Shown in pieces: positions 44,162 to 54,323 of a stretch of DNA of 64,000 nucleotides. How positions within the stretch are numbered: position 1 is the stretch's first letter; each line of letters starts with the position of its first letter. Under the pieces are notes generated by a model. That model ran no database searches, had not been told where the DNA came from, and saw only the letters and a program-made list of their open reading frames with translations. The position numbers were made by a program, and so were the translations under genes. Origin of the DNA: Pseudomonas sp. CROZ-RG-20F-R04-15 (GTDB taxonomy: Bacteria > Pseudomonadota > Gammaproteobacteria > Pseudomonadales > Pseudomonadaceae); contig NZ_JAKNQL010000001.1 in assembly GCF_022662375.1 (NCBI RefSeq), positions 1-64,000 on the forward strand, in the 5' to 3' direction.

Positions 44162-45757
44162 ATGCGACGCTGGAACGGCTGGGGAGATGCAACCACGGTG
44201 GTCGAACTGCCGGCCCAGGGCGCGGAGTTTCTTCATGAGCGACTGGGCGAGGGGCGAGCGCTGCCCGACGCGACACTGGAGAGCGCATTGGCCCGCGTGC
44301 CGGCTTCGCGATTGCCGGCGCACAGTTTGTACAGCGTCGATGCCCATGATCGTTTGCTGCATGCGCGGGGCCAGAGCCTGCCGGACTGGCTGGCGTTGCG
44401 CGAAGGTGCTTTGGGCAATTACCCCGATGCGGTGGCGTTCCCGGAGACGGCCGAACACATTCGCCAATTGCTGGCGCTCGTCCATGAACAGGACTTGTGC
44501 CTGATCCCTTATGGCGGTGGCACGTCGGTGGCAGGGCACATCAATCCGCCGGATTCTGCACGGCCGGTGGTGACGGTGTCGCTGGCGCGGATGAATCGCC
44601 TGATCGACCTCGACGAACAGAGCCTGCTGGCGACGTTCGGCCCCGGTGCGAGTGGCCCGCAGGTGGAAAGTCAGCTGCGTGCGAAAGGCTACACGCTGGG
44701 GCATTTTCCGCAGTCGTGGGAGCTGTCGACGCTGGGTGGTTGGGTGGCCAGTCGTTCCAGCGGTCAGCAGTCGTTGCGCTATGGCCGGATCGAGCAGTTG
44801 TTTGCTGGCGGAACGCTGGAAACCTTTGCCGGGCCTTTGGAAATTCCAACGTTCCCAGCCTCAGCGGCGGGCCCTGATCTGCGCGAAGTGGTGCTCGGTT
44901 GCGAGGGGCGTTTCGGGATCATTTCCGAGGTCAAAGTACGCGTCAGCCCACTTCCCGCCGATGAACGTTTCTATGGCGTATTTCTGCCCGATTGGCCGCA
45001 GGCACTCAGAGCTATCCGCCAATTGGCCCAGGCACGCGTACCGCTGTCGATGCTGCGTTTATCCAACGCCGTGGAAACCGAGACGCAACTGGCGCTGGCC
45101 GGTCATCCGCAACAAATCGCCTGGCTGGAAAAGTACCTGAATCTACGTGGAGCGGGCGCGGGCAAATGCCTGCTGACGTTCGGCGTAACCGGCAATCGCC
45201 GGCAAAACGCGCTGGCGCTAAAACAGGCGCGACAACACCTCAAATCATTCGGCGGCGTATTCACCGGCACCTTGCTCGGCAAGAAATGGGCGCAGAACCG
45301 TTTCCGTTTCCCTTACCTGCGCGAGAACCTGTGGAATGCCGGTTACGTGGTCGACACCCTCGAAACCGCCACCGACTGGAGCAACGTCGACAACCTGCTC
45401 AACCTCATCGAAACCAGCCTGCGCGACGCCTTGGCCGCCGAGGGCGAGCGCGTGCATGTGTTCACCCATCTGTCCCACGTTTACGGTGAAGGTTCGAGCA
45501 TCTACACCACTTACGTGTTTCGCCCGGCGGCGGATTACCCCGCGACGCTGGCGCGCTGGAAAGCGCTGAAACACGCGGCCAGCCAGACCATCGTCGACAA
45601 CCACGGCACCATCAGCCATCAGCACGGCGTCGGCAAGGATCACGCGCCGTACCTGTTGCGTGAGAAGGGCGCACTGGCGATGGATACCTTGCAGGCGCTG
45701 AGCAAACATTTCGATCCGGCCGGGCGCCTCAACCCCGGCACGCTGTTGCCGGAGTGA
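44162..45757 (+). CDS. FAD-dependent oxidase, alkyldihydroxyacetonephosphate-synthase-like
   Basis: The 531-residue product is a VAO/PCMH-type flavoprotein: PYGGGTSVAGHI (about residues 118-129) and LGCEGRFGIISEV bind FAD. The C-terminal half has HLSHVYGEGSSIYTTYVF (about 436-453) and SHQHGVGKDHAPYL (about 485-498), close to the active-site tyrosine and histidine stretches of AGPS, which exchanges the acyl chain of acyl-DHAP for a fatty alcohol. Direction and substrate here are not known. AAGGA precedes the ATG. The GlpD-like gene follows after five bases. Confidence 0.82.
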   Translation: MRRWNGWGDATTVVELPAQGAEFLHERLGEGRALPDATLESALARVPASRLPAHSLYSVDAHDRLLHARGQSLPDWLALREGALGNYPDAVAFPETAEHIRQLLALVHEQDLCLIPYGGGTSVAGHINPPDSARPVVTVSLARMNRLIDLDEQSLLATFGPGASGPQVESQLRAKGYTLGHFPQSWELSTLGGWVASRSSGQQSLRYGRIEQLFAGGTLETFAGPLEIPTFPASAAGPDLREVVLGCEGRFGIISEVKVRVSPLPADERFYGVFLPDWPQALRAIRQLAQARVPLSMLRLSNAVETETQLALAGHPQQIAWLEKYLNLRGAGAGKCLLTFGVTGNRRQNALALKQARQHLKSFGGVFTGTLLGKKWAQNRFRFPYLRENLWNAGYVVDTLETATDWSNVDNLLNLIETSLRDALAAEGERVHVFTHLSHVYGEGSSIYTTYVFRPAADYPATLARWKALKHAASQTIVDNHGTISHQHGVGKDHAPYLLREKGALAMDTLQALSKHFDPAGRLNPGTLLPE

Positions 45758-45762
45758 CGGCC

Positions 45763-47358
45763 ATGAGTCAGGACTGGAACGCCGCATGGCGCCAGCAAGT
45801 TCTGCCGACGCTGGCCGAGGAAAGCTGGGATCTGATCGTCATTGGTGGCGGCATCAGCGGCGCCGGAATCCTGCGCGAAGCGGCGCGTCGAGGTTGGCGC
45901 TGCCTGCTGCTGGAGCAACGCGATTTCGCCTGGGGCACCTCCAGCCGATCGTCGAAAATGGTCCACGGTGGTTTGCGTTACATCGCCAAAGGCCAGTGGC
46001 GCCTGACCCGCGATTCGGTGCGCGAACGTCAGCGTCTGCTCGACGAAGCGCCGGGGCTGGTCGAACCGATGAGTTTCATGATGCCGCACTATCGCCGCGG
46101 CTTTCCCGGGCCTCGGGTGTTGGGTGGTTTGTTGAGCGTCTACGACGCCTTGGCGGGGCGGCGCAGCCATCGTTTTCATGATGCGCAACAGCTTCGATTT
46201 CTGGCGCCGGGGGTGAAGGAAAACAACTTGCTCGGTGGCACCTGTTTTGTCGATGCGCTGACCGACGATGCGCGGCTGGTGATGCGCGTGTTAAGCGAGG
46301 CGCGGGCGGAGGGTGCTGTCGTGGTTAACGGCGTTCGTGTGGAGCATTTGCTGCGAGAAAACGGGCGAGTATGTGGCGTTCAGGTCGAGGATTGCGAGGC
46401 TGGCACGTCACTGCAATTGCGCTGCGGCGTGCTCGCGGTGGCGACTGGCGCGTGGGCTGAACGCTTGCGGCCGACTGAGGCGCCACGGCAATTGCGGCCG
46501 TTGCGCGGCAGTCATTTGTTGCTGCCGGGTTGGCGTTTGCCGGTGGCGCAGGCCTTCACTTTTATGCATGAGCGCGATCGGCGTCCGGTGTTTGTTTTTC
46601 CGTGGGAAGGCGCGACGGTGGTCGGCACTACGGACCTCGATCATCGCGAGGATCTGGATCAGAGCGCGAGCATCTCTAACGAAGAACTCGACTATCTGCT
46701 GGCGGCTTGCACGCAACAGTTTCCCGGAGCGCAAGTGAACGCTTCGGACGTGCTGTCGACATGGTCGGGCGTACGTCCGGTAGTCGGCAGTGCGGCGGGC
46801 AATCATCAAGACAAACCGTCGAACGAAACCCGCGAGCATGTGCTGTGGCAGGAGCCCGGTTGCGTGACCCTGGCTGGCGGCAAACTGACCACGTTTCGCC
46901 CGCAAGCCATCGAAGTGCTTAAGGCCTGCGCGGCGATGCTCGAGCGTCCTTTCGTTGACGACGCCGCGCCAGTGTTTGCCGCTGTGCCTGCGCTGACGAT
47001 CCCTGAATTGAGCAACCATCAGTGGCGACGCCTGGCCGGACGGCATGGCCGCGACCTGCCGAGGCTGGCGCAACTGATCAAAGACGTCGGCCATGCCACT
47101 GTCGGCGCCACGGATACGTTGTGGGCGGAATTGGCCTTCGCCTGCGAGAGTGAAATGGTTCTGCATCTGGATGATTTACTGCTGCGCCGCACGCGTCTCG
47201 GTCTGCTGTTGCCGCGCGGTGGCGAAGCGTATTTCGCCGCCATCCGCAAGCTCTGCCAGCCACGACTGGGCTGGAGTGACGAACACTGGCAGCAGGAAGA
47301 ACAGCGATATCGGGCGTTGTGGCAACGCCATCACGGTTTGCCGGATGCCACGCCTTGA
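45763..47358 (+). CDS. GlpD-like FAD-dependent glycerol-3-phosphate dehydrogenase homologue
   Basis: The 531-residue product has the N-terminal dinucleotide motif [19 protein letters not shown], the [16 protein letters not shown] segment and the C-terminal GlpD-type domain. GlpD oxidises sn-glycerol 3-phosphate to dihydroxyacetone phosphate at the membrane. A dedicated relative inside this operon points to a modified substrate. The ATG at 45763 lies eight bases after GGAG; a GTG nine bases earlier is in frame. It is not the main glpD of the glycerol operon (no glpF/K/R neighbours). Confidence 0.88.
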   Translation: MSQDWNAAWRQQVLPTLAEESWDLIVIGGGISGAGILREAARRGWRCLLLEQRDFAWGTSSRSSKMVHGGLRYIAKGQWRLTRDSVRERQRLLDEAPGLVEPMSFMMPHYRRGFPGPRVLGGLLSVYDALAGRRSHRFHDAQQLRFLAPGVKENNLLGGTCFVDALTDDARLVMRVLSEARAEGAVVVNGVRVEHLLRENGRVCGVQVEDCEAGTSLQLRCGVLAVATGAWAERLRPTEAPRQLRPLRGSHLLLPGWRLPVAQAFTFMHERDRRPVFVFPWEGATVVGTTDLDHREDLDQSASISNEELDYLLAACTQQFPGAQVNASDVLSTWSGVRPVVGSAAGNHQDKPSNETREHVLWQEPGCVTLAGGKLTTFRPQAIEVLKACAAMLERPFVDDAAPVFAAVPALTIPELSNHQWRRLAGRHGRDLPRLAQLIKDVGHATVGATDTLWAELAFACESEMVLHLDDLLLRRTRLGLLLPRGGEAYFAAIRKLCQPRLGWSDEHWQQEEQRYRALWQRHHGLPDATP

Positions 47359-47378
47359 TGCCCCTTGAAGAGAGCTCC

Positions 47379-48947
47379 ATGGATAACCACCCGAACAAGC
47401 GTTACCTGCTGGCCATCGACAACGGCACCCAGAGCGTGCGCGCGCTGCTCTTCGATTTGCAGGGCAATCTGCTCGGCAAAGGCAAGGTCGAACTGCAGGC
47501 GTATTACTCGACGCAACCGGGTTGGGCCGAGCAGGATCCGGAGTATTACTGGGCGAAACTCGGCGAGGCGTGTCAGCAGGTCTGGCAGCAGACTGGCATT
47601 GATCGTTCGCAGATTGCCGGTGTTTCCCTGACTACTCAGCGCGGTACGGTGATCAATGTCGATGCCGAGGGCAAGCCATTGCGTCCGGCGATTCTGTGGC
47701 TCGATCAGCGTCAGAGCGAAGTCGAAGGCGGCATCAAGGGACCGTGGGGCTGGTTGTTCAAACTCGTCGGCGCGCAGGGCACGGTGGATTATTTTCGTGC
47801 CCAGGCTGAGGCGAACTGGATCGCTCAGCATCAGCCAGAGGTGTGGGCGGCGACGGACAAGTTTTTACTGCTCTCGGGGTTTCTCACCCATCGATTGTGC
47901 GGACGCTTTGTCGACTCGATCGGCTGTTGCGTTGGCTACCTGCCGTTCGATTTCAAACGCCTGAAATGGGCCGCGCCGAGTGACTGGAAATGGCAGGCAC
48001 TGGCGGTGCGGCCCGAGCAATTGCCGAGCCTGCACAAACCCGGTGAAACCCTCGGTCACATTACCGCCGAGGCCGCTCTCCATACGGGTATTCCCGAAGG
48101 CTTGCCGCTGATTGCTGCAGGCGCCGACAAGGCTTGCGAAGTGGTCGGCGCCGGCGTGGTCGATGCGGGTACGGTGTGCCTGTCCTACGGCACCACGGCG
48201 ACGATCACCAGCACGCGCTCGCGTTATCTGGAAATCGTCCCGTTGATCCCGCCGTATCCCTCGGCGGTGCCGGATCAGTTCAACTGCGAGGTGATGATTT
48301 ATCGCGGTTACTGGATGGTCAGCTGGTTCAAGAACGAGTTTGGGTTGCGTGAGATGCAGCAGGCCAAAGCGCAGGGTATCGAGCCGGAGCAGTTGTTCGA
48401 TGCGCTGGTTGATGCGGTGCCACCGGGCTCGATGGGCCTGATGCTGCAACCGTACTGGTCGCCGGGGATTCGTGAGCCCGGTGTCGAGGCGAAAGGCGCG
48501 ATGATCGGCTTCGGCGATGTGCACACCCGCGCGCATATTTACCGGGCGATTCTGGAAGGGCTGGCGTATGCATTGCGTCAGGGCATGGAGAACATCGAAC
48601 GGCGTTCGAAGGTGTCGATCAAGCGTCTGCGCGTTGCTGGCGGTGGTTCGCAGAGTGATGCGGCGATGCAGCTCACGGCGAATATTTTCGGCCTGCCGGC
48701 GGAGCGTCCGCACGTGTATGAAGCGTCGGGACTGGGCGCGGCGATTTGTTGTGCAGTGGGGTTGGGGTTGCATGCGGATTTCCCTACGGCGATCGCTTCA
48801 ATGACCAGAGTAGGGGCTGTCTTCACCCCACAACCCGAAGCGCAGAAAATCTACGAGCAACTGTACAAAGAGGTCTACCTGCGCATGTACCGCCAGCTCA
48901 AGCCGCTGTATCAGAGCATCCGCAAAATCACCGGTTACCCTGCCTGA
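47379..48947 (+). CDS. FGGY-family carbohydrate (glycerol-type) kinase
   Basis: The 522-residue product has [16 protein letters not shown] at the N terminus, the [12 protein letters not shown] and [11 protein letters not shown] nucleotide segments and [15 protein letters not shown] near residue 425, the FGGY signature. Members phosphorylate glycerol, xylulose, erythritol and other polyols. Placed after an AGPS-like oxidase and a GlpD relative, it may phosphorylate a glycerol derivative. The ATG at 47379 follows GAAGAGAG, 21 bases after the GlpD-like stop. It ends the first part of the operon, before a REPIN. Confidence 0.87.
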   Translation: MDNHPNKRYLLAIDNGTQSVRALLFDLQGNLLGKGKVELQAYYSTQPGWAEQDPEYYWAKLGEACQQVWQQTGIDRSQIAGVSLTTQRGTVINVDAEGKPLRPAILWLDQRQSEVEGGIKGPWGWLFKLVGAQGTVDYFRAQAEANWIAQHQPEVWAATDKFLLLSGFLTHRLCGRFVDSIGCCVGYLPFDFKRLKWAAPSDWKWQALAVRPEQLPSLHKPGETLGHITAEAALHTGIPEGLPLIAAGADKACEVVGAGVVDAGTVCLSYGTTATITSTRSRYLEIVPLIPPYPSAVPDQFNCEVMIYRGYWMVSWFKNEFGLREMQQAKAQGIEPEQLFDALVDAVPPGSMGLMLQPYWSPGIREPGVEAKGAMIGFGDVHTRAHIYRAILEGLAYALRQGMENIERRSKVSIKRLRVAGGGSQSDAAMQLTANIFGLPAERPHVYEASGLGAAICCAVGLGLHADFPTAIASMTRVGAVFTPQPEAQKIYEQLYKEVYLRMYRQLKPLYQSIRKITGYPA

Positions 48948-48965
48948 AAGAACACTGTAGATCCC

Positions 48966-49054
48966 TGTGGGAGCGAGCCTGCTCGCGAAAGCGGAGTGTC
49001 AGCCACCAATGATTTCACTGACCCACCGCATTCGCGAGCAGGCTCGCTCCCACA
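48966..49054. repeat. REPIN (paired REP sequences)
   Basis: Arms at 48966-48989 and 49031-49054 with the common core lie between the kinase and the secreted hydrolase genes. The gap after it, to 49187, holds only a likely promoter or read-through region. Confidence 0.95.
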
Positions 49055-49187
49055 GGGGGGGGTGGTGTTTTTGATAACGGGTAATTGGCGCCATCGGAGA
49101 GTTTTTCTGGTGAGATCGGACAGTGTCAGCGGCGGGGTCGGTTGTTAGGCTCATCACCCACGGCACCTCCAATAAGAACGAAAAGCA

Positions 49188-50477
49188 ATGAAGCTGACCT
49201 TCCTCCTGTTGCTGCTTTGTGCAACGGCCCCGAGCGCCTGGGGCTGGTCGAACCATACGGTCGGCAGCTATCTGGCGTTGCAGGATCTGCCGGCGTTGCG
49301 CGATGCGCCACCGGTGGAAGTCGAGCCACTGGAGCAGTTTCTCACCGAGCAATACCCGGCCGTGCTGGCGCTGCTGGAGCAACAGGAAAGCTTCGCCCGC
49401 GAGCACTTCGCGCAATATCCGCCACGCCCCGACAATCTGAAGTTGCCGGCGGTGCCGAGTGACAATCTGCGCCACGACTTCCTCACCGCGTTGCGCATCA
49501 ATCCCGAGATTCATCTGGCGATGGTCATCCAGCCCTTGCCGGGTAAAGACCTGCCTGAGCGTGAGCACTTGCAGGCCAATCAAGTCATGGTCGAGCAGAC
49601 CCTGTCACCGTGGAATCGTCAGCGTTTCATCGTCATTGCCAATCACGAAAAAGTTGCCGCGCTGGCCGTGCTCGCCAGCGCCGCCGACGAGCCGGATTAC
49701 GGCCACGACATCAACCTGTTCAGCGACAACCCTGGCGAGGTCGGCGCGCTCTACGGCTTCGGCCCGCAACCGTTCGGTGATGCGCGTTTCCAGTACAGCT
49801 CGCAGGCGCCGTTCCACATGGGCTTCTTCCATGAAAGCGCGGTGGTGTATGCGGCTGCCGGTTTCCTCGAGCGCAGTTGGCCGGACTGGCGCGTGTATCA
49901 ATACATGGGGCTGGCGCGACTGGCGTTTGCCAGCGGTCATCCGTACTGGGGTTATCGTTTTCTTGGCTGGGGCCTGCACCACATTCAGGACCTGACTCAG
50001 CCGTATCACGCCAAGCCATTGCCGGGCGTCGACCTCGCCAGTCTTCTGCTACTGGAAGGCAAGGCGCTGGCCGGTTTCGCCGCCGACAAACAAGCCTCGA
50101 TCGAACGCGTTGCCACTCGGCATATGGAAGTGGAAAAGTACCAGTCGACCTGGCTGCGGCGCTTGCTGCGCACCGGTCAGGCGCATCCGATGCTCGCGGC
50201 TTACGCCGATGTGGCTCAGGACAAAAGCTACCCGCCGTACTCGGTCGACTACCTGCGCGAAGTGGTCAGCGCCGAGTCCGTCAACGACTCCGCAGCCTTC
50301 GACGAGGCCATCGGCCAGTGGCTGGAAACGGCGCCCGCCAGCAGTGATTTCAGCAGCGGCAATCAGCTGCATCGTGAAGATTTCGACCATCCGGCACTCA
50401 ACCAGCAACTGTTCAAGTTGCTCGGGCATTTCGGCGCGCACAGCCGGATTTACGTCAGCGCGGGATTGGCGCCGTAG
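49188..50477 (+). CDS. Secreted phospholipase C/P1-nuclease-like zinc hydrolase
   Basis: The 429-residue product has a signal peptide (residues 1-19) whose cleavage after AWG would leave an N-terminal tryptophan (WSNHTVG), the first zinc ligand in this fold. GLHHIQDLTQPYHAK (about residues 262-276) supplies the H-x-x-x-D and H ligands typical of zinc-dependent phospholipase C and S1/P1 nuclease. It should act in the periplasm or outside the cell on phospholipids or phosphodiesters. It is followed by DUF1302 after 47 bases, and belongs by position to the glycerolipid-type set. Confidence 0.75.
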   Translation: MKLTFLLLLLCATAPSAWGWSNHTVGSYLALQDLPALRDAPPVEVEPLEQFLTEQYPAVLALLEQQESFAREHFAQYPPRPDNLKLPAVPSDNLRHDFLTALRINPEIHLAMVIQPLPGKDLPEREHLQANQVMVEQTLSPWNRQRFIVIANHEKVAALAVLASAADEPDYGHDINLFSDNPGEVGALYGFGPQPFGDARFQYSSQAPFHMGFFHESAVVYAAAGFLERSWPDWRVYQYMGLARLAFASGHPYWGYRFLGWGLHHIQDLTQPYHAKPLPGVDLASLLLLEGKALAGFAADKQASIERVATRHMEVEKYQSTWLRRLLRTGQAHPMLAAYADVAQDKSYPPYSVDYLREVVSAESVNDSAAFDEAIGQWLETAPASSDFSSGNQLHREDFDHPALNQQLFKLLGHFGAHSRIYVSAGLAP

Positions 50478-50524
50478 CGCGGCAACGCACACCACAACAA
50501 TAAAAAACAGGGAAGGAGGAACAC

Positions 50525-52483
50525 ATGATCAACACTCGATTGCGCCTGACGGGCGCGGCGCTCCCCGGTGTCGGCCTGGCCGGGCTGCTGCAACTGTGCG
50601 CAGTCGATGCGGCGCACGCGGTGGAGTTCAGCCTGATGGACAAGCAGGTTACCGGCTCTGTCGACACGACCTTGTCTTACGGCCGTTTGTGGCGGGTGCA
50701 GGGCCGGGACAAGACTAACGATGACGTCAACACCAACGACGGCAATCGCAACTTCGATACCGGGCTGGTTTCCGAGGTGTACAAGATTACCTCCGAGCTT
50801 GAGGCCAACTATCAGAACTATGGCGTGTTCGTGCGCGGCACCGCGTTTTACGACACGCAACTGATGGACAAGCGCAACGACTACTACGACAACAACAGCC
50901 CCTCGCAACCGAGCCAGAGCTACCCGCAGGACGACCATTTCACCAGCCAGACCCGCGACATTGCCGGCAGCCGCATCGAGATGCTCGACGCCTATGTGCA
51001 CGGCAGTTGGGACGTCGCGCAGATGCCGGTGACGGCGCGTGTCGGCCGTCAGGTGTTCAACTGGGGCGAGGGGATTTTCTATCGCGGCGGGATCAACACC
51101 ACCAACCCGGTGGACGCCGCCAAGTACCGCCTGCCCGGCGCCGAAGTGAAAGAAGTGCTGGTGCCGGTCGAGGCGCTGAGCTTCAACATCGGCCTGACCG
51201 ATTCGCTGACCATGGAGAGTTTCTACCAGACCAACTGGAAGGAAACCCGCATCGATCCGGTCGGCACCTTCTACTCGCAGACCGACCTGTTCGCCGACGG
51301 TGGCAACACCGGTTACAACAACTTCAGCGGCACGGCGCTCGATACGCCTGTGCCGGGGTTTGGCAACGTCATCGGTTTGTACAGCGCACTCGGCAACAAC
51401 CCGTTGCTGAACTCCGCCCTGCAAAGCACCGGGCTGTACGCGAACGGCGTGACGCCGGCCTACGGCAATACGCTGAAAGTGGCGAGCATCGGCAAGGACT
51501 ACAACGCGCGCAACGATGGCCAGTTCGGCTTTGCCTTTCGCTACATCGCTGAACAACTCAACAGCACCGAGTTCGGTTTGTACATGGTCAACTACCACGC
51601 CAAGGAGCCGACCATCGCGGCGGATCTGGGCGGCTACAAAGGCATCGACATGGATGCCCTGACCAACCTGTTGTCCGGTGTCGCCGGCAGTCAGGCCGGG
51701 GCGCTGGCCAATGGTCTGGCCACCGCTGATGTGATGGGCAATATCCAGGCGCATCGGCGCTACGCCGAAGACATCCGTATGTACGGCTTCAGCTTCAACA
51801 CCACGTTGGGCGAGGCATCGGTGTTCGGCGAAATCGCTTATCGGCCGAATCTGCCGATCGGTGTCGCCGCCACCAACGATTTGATCGGTGACCTGGCCAA
51901 CGGAGCTGCCGTGGCGGTGACGGGCAGGTCGATCAACGTCGGCGGGCAGATGGTCAATCTCAACAGCGAGATCAACAACGCCGAACGTGTCGAAGCGTTC
52001 AACACCTCGCTGGGGACCATCTACAACTTCGGCCCGACCGCTTCGTTCGACTCGCTGTTCGGCATTTTCGAACTGGCCTCCGAGCACCTGCGCGGCAGCA
52101 GCCTGCAATACACCGCGTATGACGGCAGCCGACGTTATTACGCCGGCACCGGTAACTATTCCTATGTCTCCGGCGGTGATCGCGACGATCAGGTCAACCG
52201 CAATTCCTACAGCTACACGGCGATGCTCAACGGCACCTGGAACGACGTATACGCCGGGGTCAACGTCTCGCCCTACATCGTTTACAAGGACGATTTCGAG
52301 GGCAACAGCTATCAGGCCGGCAACACCATCGAAGGGCGCAAGGCTTACACGCTGGGGATAAAAGCCAACTACCAGAACAAGCTTGAAGCCGAACTGCAAT
52401 ACACCGAGTTCTACGGCGGCGGGCAGAACAACGGCATTCGCGACCGCGACAACGTTGGGTTCAACCTCAAGTATTTCCTTTGA
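50525..52483 (+). CDS. DUF1302-family outer-membrane protein
   Basis: The 652-residue product has a signal peptide (cut near AHA-VE, about residue 32) and a long beta-strand-rich body with VGRQVFNWGEGIFYRGGINTTNP (about 177-199), the DUF1302 hallmark, ending in an aromatic residue (KYFL). The family forms outer-membrane barrels found with DUF1329 proteins and MMPL pumps in lipid or hydrophobic-compound loci. GGAAGGAGG precedes the ATG. It may admit the lipid substrate of this operon. Confidence 0.88.
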   Translation: MINTRLRLTGAALPGVGLAGLLQLCAVDAAHAVEFSLMDKQVTGSVDTTLSYGRLWRVQGRDKTNDDVNTNDGNRNFDTGLVSEVYKITSELEANYQNYGVFVRGTAFYDTQLMDKRNDYYDNNSPSQPSQSYPQDDHFTSQTRDIAGSRIEMLDAYVHGSWDVAQMPVTARVGRQVFNWGEGIFYRGGINTTNPVDAAKYRLPGAEVKEVLVPVEALSFNIGLTDSLTMESFYQTNWKETRIDPVGTFYSQTDLFADGGNTGYNNFSGTALDTPVPGFGNVIGLYSALGNNPLLNSALQSTGLYANGVTPAYGNTLKVASIGKDYNARNDGQFGFAFRYIAEQLNSTEFGLYMVNYHAKEPTIAADLGGYKGIDMDALTNLLSGVAGSQAGALANGLATADVMGNIQAHRRYAEDIRMYGFSFNTTLGEASVFGEIAYRPNLPIGVAATNDLIGDLANGAAVAVTGRSINVGGQMVNLNSEINNAERVEAFNTSLGTIYNFGPTASFDSLFGIFELASEHLRGSSLQYTAYDGSRRYYAGTGNYSYVSGGDRDDQVNRNSYSYTAMLNGTWNDVYAGVNVSPYIVYKDDFEGNSYQAGNTIEGRKAYTLGIKANYQNKLEAELQYTEFYGGGQNNGIRDRDNVGFNLKYFL

Positions 52484-52500
52484 AGGCTAAACACAGCCCC

Positions 52501-52590
52501 TGTGGGAGCGAGCCTGCTCGCGAAGAGGCCAGCACATTCAACACAGGTATCGCCTGATACACCGCTTTCGCGAGCAAGCTCGCTCCCACA
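52501..52590. repeat. REPIN (paired REP sequences)
   Basis: Arms at 52501-52524 and 52567-52590, the latter with the GCAAGCTC variant, lie between the DUF1302 and DUF1329 genes. The pair ends 25 bases before the DUF1329 start. Confidence 0.95.
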
Positions 52591-52614
52591 GGTTTCTGTA
52601 TTTTGGAGAAGATC

Positions 52615-53988
52615 ATGGTTCACACGTCAAGATTGACCAAGGCTTCGCTAGGGCTTGTTTTAGGCTTGGCCGCCGGCACCGCTCTGGCCGCCATCACCCC
52701 ACAACAAGCCGAACAACTGAAAACCACCCTGACCCCCATGGGCGCCGAGCGCGCGGGCAATGCCGCCGGCACGATTCCCGCCTGGACCGGCGGCATCACT
52801 CAAGCCCCGGCCGGTTACAAACCGGGTCAGCATCACCCAGATCCTTTTGCCGCAGACAAACCGCTGTTCACCATCACCAAAGCCAATCTCGACCAATACA
52901 AAGCCCACCTCAGCCCCGGCCAGATCGCGCTGTTCAACAGCTATCCCGACACCTTCCAGATGCCGATCTACCCGTCCCGCCGCTCCGGTTCAGCGCCGCA
53001 ATGGCTGTACGACAACACCCTGAAAAACGCCACCTCGGCCAAGCTGCTCGAAGGCGGCAGCGGTTTCTCCGATGCCTACGGCGGCGTGCCATTCCCGGTG
53101 CCCAAGGACGGCGTTGAAGTGCTGTGGAACCACATCACCCGCTATCGCGGCATCTACGTCGTGCGCCGCGCTTCCGAAGCGCCGGTCCAGCGCAACGGCA
53201 GCTTCGCGCTGGTGACGTCGCAGCAGGAAGCCCTGTTCAACTATTACCGCCCGAACGGCCAGTTCGCCGATCTGAAAAACATCCTGTTCTACTACCTCGC
53301 CTTCGTGAAAAGCCCGGCGCGACTGGCCGGTGGCGCCGCCCTCGTGCACGAAACCCTCGACCAACTCAAGGATGCGCGCCAGGCCTGGATCTACGACGCC
53401 GGCCAACGCCGCGTGCGCCGCGCACCCAACCTCGCCTACGACACGCCGATCGCCTCCTCCGATGGCCTGCGTACCGCCGACGACACCGACCTGTTCAACG
53501 GTTCGCCGGATCGCTACGACTGGAAGCTCAAGGGCAAACAGGAAATCTACATCCCCTACAACAACTACAAAGTCGGCAGCCCCGACGTGAAATACGCGCA
53601 ACTGCTCACCCCCGGCCACCTCAACCCGCAATACACCCGCTACGAACTGCACCGCGTGTGGGTGGTGGAAGGCAACCTGAAACCGGGCTCGCGGCACATC
53701 TACTCCAAACGCGTGCTGTTTCTCGATGAAGACAGCTGGGGCGCGGCACTGGTCGATCAGTACGATGGGCGAGGGGAGTTGTGGCGCGTGTCGATGGCCT
53801 ACCTGAAAAACTTCTACGACCTGCCGACGACGTGGAGTGCGCTGGATGTTTTCCACGATTTGCAGGCGCGCCGTTACTACGTGCAGAACCTTGATAACGA
53901 AGAGGCGGAGACGGTGGATTTCGCGCAGCCGGTGCCGGAGGATGCGTACTTCATGCCGTCGGCGTTGCGGCAGCGGGGTACTCGTTAA
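52615..53988 (+). CDS. DUF1329-family outer-membrane lipid-associated protein
   Basis: The 457-residue product has a signal peptide (cut near ALA-AI, about residue 25) and the DUF1329 pattern: GTIPAWTGGI near residue 53, PVPKDGVEVLWNH, and DRYDWKLKGKQEIYIPYNNYK. DUF1329 proteins resemble LolA/LolB and regularly follow DUF1302 genes. TGGAGAAG precedes the ATG at 52615. No MMPL pump follows here, unlike many such loci, so the direction of traffic could be inward. Confidence 0.88.
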   Translation: MVHTSRLTKASLGLVLGLAAGTALAAITPQQAEQLKTTLTPMGAERAGNAAGTIPAWTGGITQAPAGYKPGQHHPDPFAADKPLFTITKANLDQYKAHLSPGQIALFNSYPDTFQMPIYPSRRSGSAPQWLYDNTLKNATSAKLLEGGSGFSDAYGGVPFPVPKDGVEVLWNHITRYRGIYVVRRASEAPVQRNGSFALVTSQQEALFNYYRPNGQFADLKNILFYYLAFVKSPARLAGGAALVHETLDQLKDARQAWIYDAGQRRVRRAPNLAYDTPIASSDGLRTADDTDLFNGSPDRYDWKLKGKQEIYIPYNNYKVGSPDVKYAQLLTPGHLNPQYTRYELHRVWVVEGNLKPGSRHIYSKRVLFLDEDSWGAALVDQYDGRGELWRVSMAYLKNFYDLPTTWSALDVFHDLQARRYYVQNLDNEEAETVDFAQPVPEDAYFMPSALRQRGTR

Positions 53989-54077
53989 GCTGGATACCGT
54001 TCGTAAAGTCGCCGAGTTTTGATAGTTGAAGATGTGCTAGCCTGCAATCAGTGATTTCATTGATTGCAGGGGGCGTC

Positions 54078-54323
54078 GTGGCCAGCATTACAATTCGAAA
54101 CCTTGATGAAAAGCTCAAGGAACAGCTGCGCATCACCGCGGCTCACAATGGGCATTCCATGGAGGAAGAAGCTCGACTCATTTTAGGCAGGGCTCTGACG
54201 ACGGTTGATCGTGCCGGTGGTCTCGGCAGCCGAATCCGCAACAGATTCAGTGCTGTCGGCGGAATAGACCTCGATTTGCCGGAGCGTTCAGAGAAAGCCA
54301 CTGCGGTGGATTTCTCTGAATGA
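54078..54323 (+). CDS. FitA-like ribbon-helix-helix antitoxin
   Basis: The 81-residue product begins ASITIRNLDEKLKEQLRITAA with HGHSMEEEARLIL-type pattern (here HNGHSMEEEARLIL), the FitA/StbC signature. It should bind its promoter and neutralise the adjacent PIN toxin. The GTG at 54078 sits behind AGGGGG; an in-frame ATG at 54051 would add nine residues unlike the family. Stop and toxin start overlap by four bases. Confidence 0.85.
   Translation: MASITIRNLDEKLKEQLRITAAHNGHSMEEEARLILGRALTTVDRAGGLGSRIRNRFSAVGGIDLDLPERSEKATAVDFSE

Noticed and set aside
44162..45757. AGPS-like gene as glycolate or D-lactate dehydrogenase
   Set aside because: The FAD fold is shared, but the C-terminal HLSHVYGEGSSIY and HQHGVGKDHAPYL stretches fit AGPS better, and no GlcE/GlcF-type partners are nearby; kept as an alternative only.
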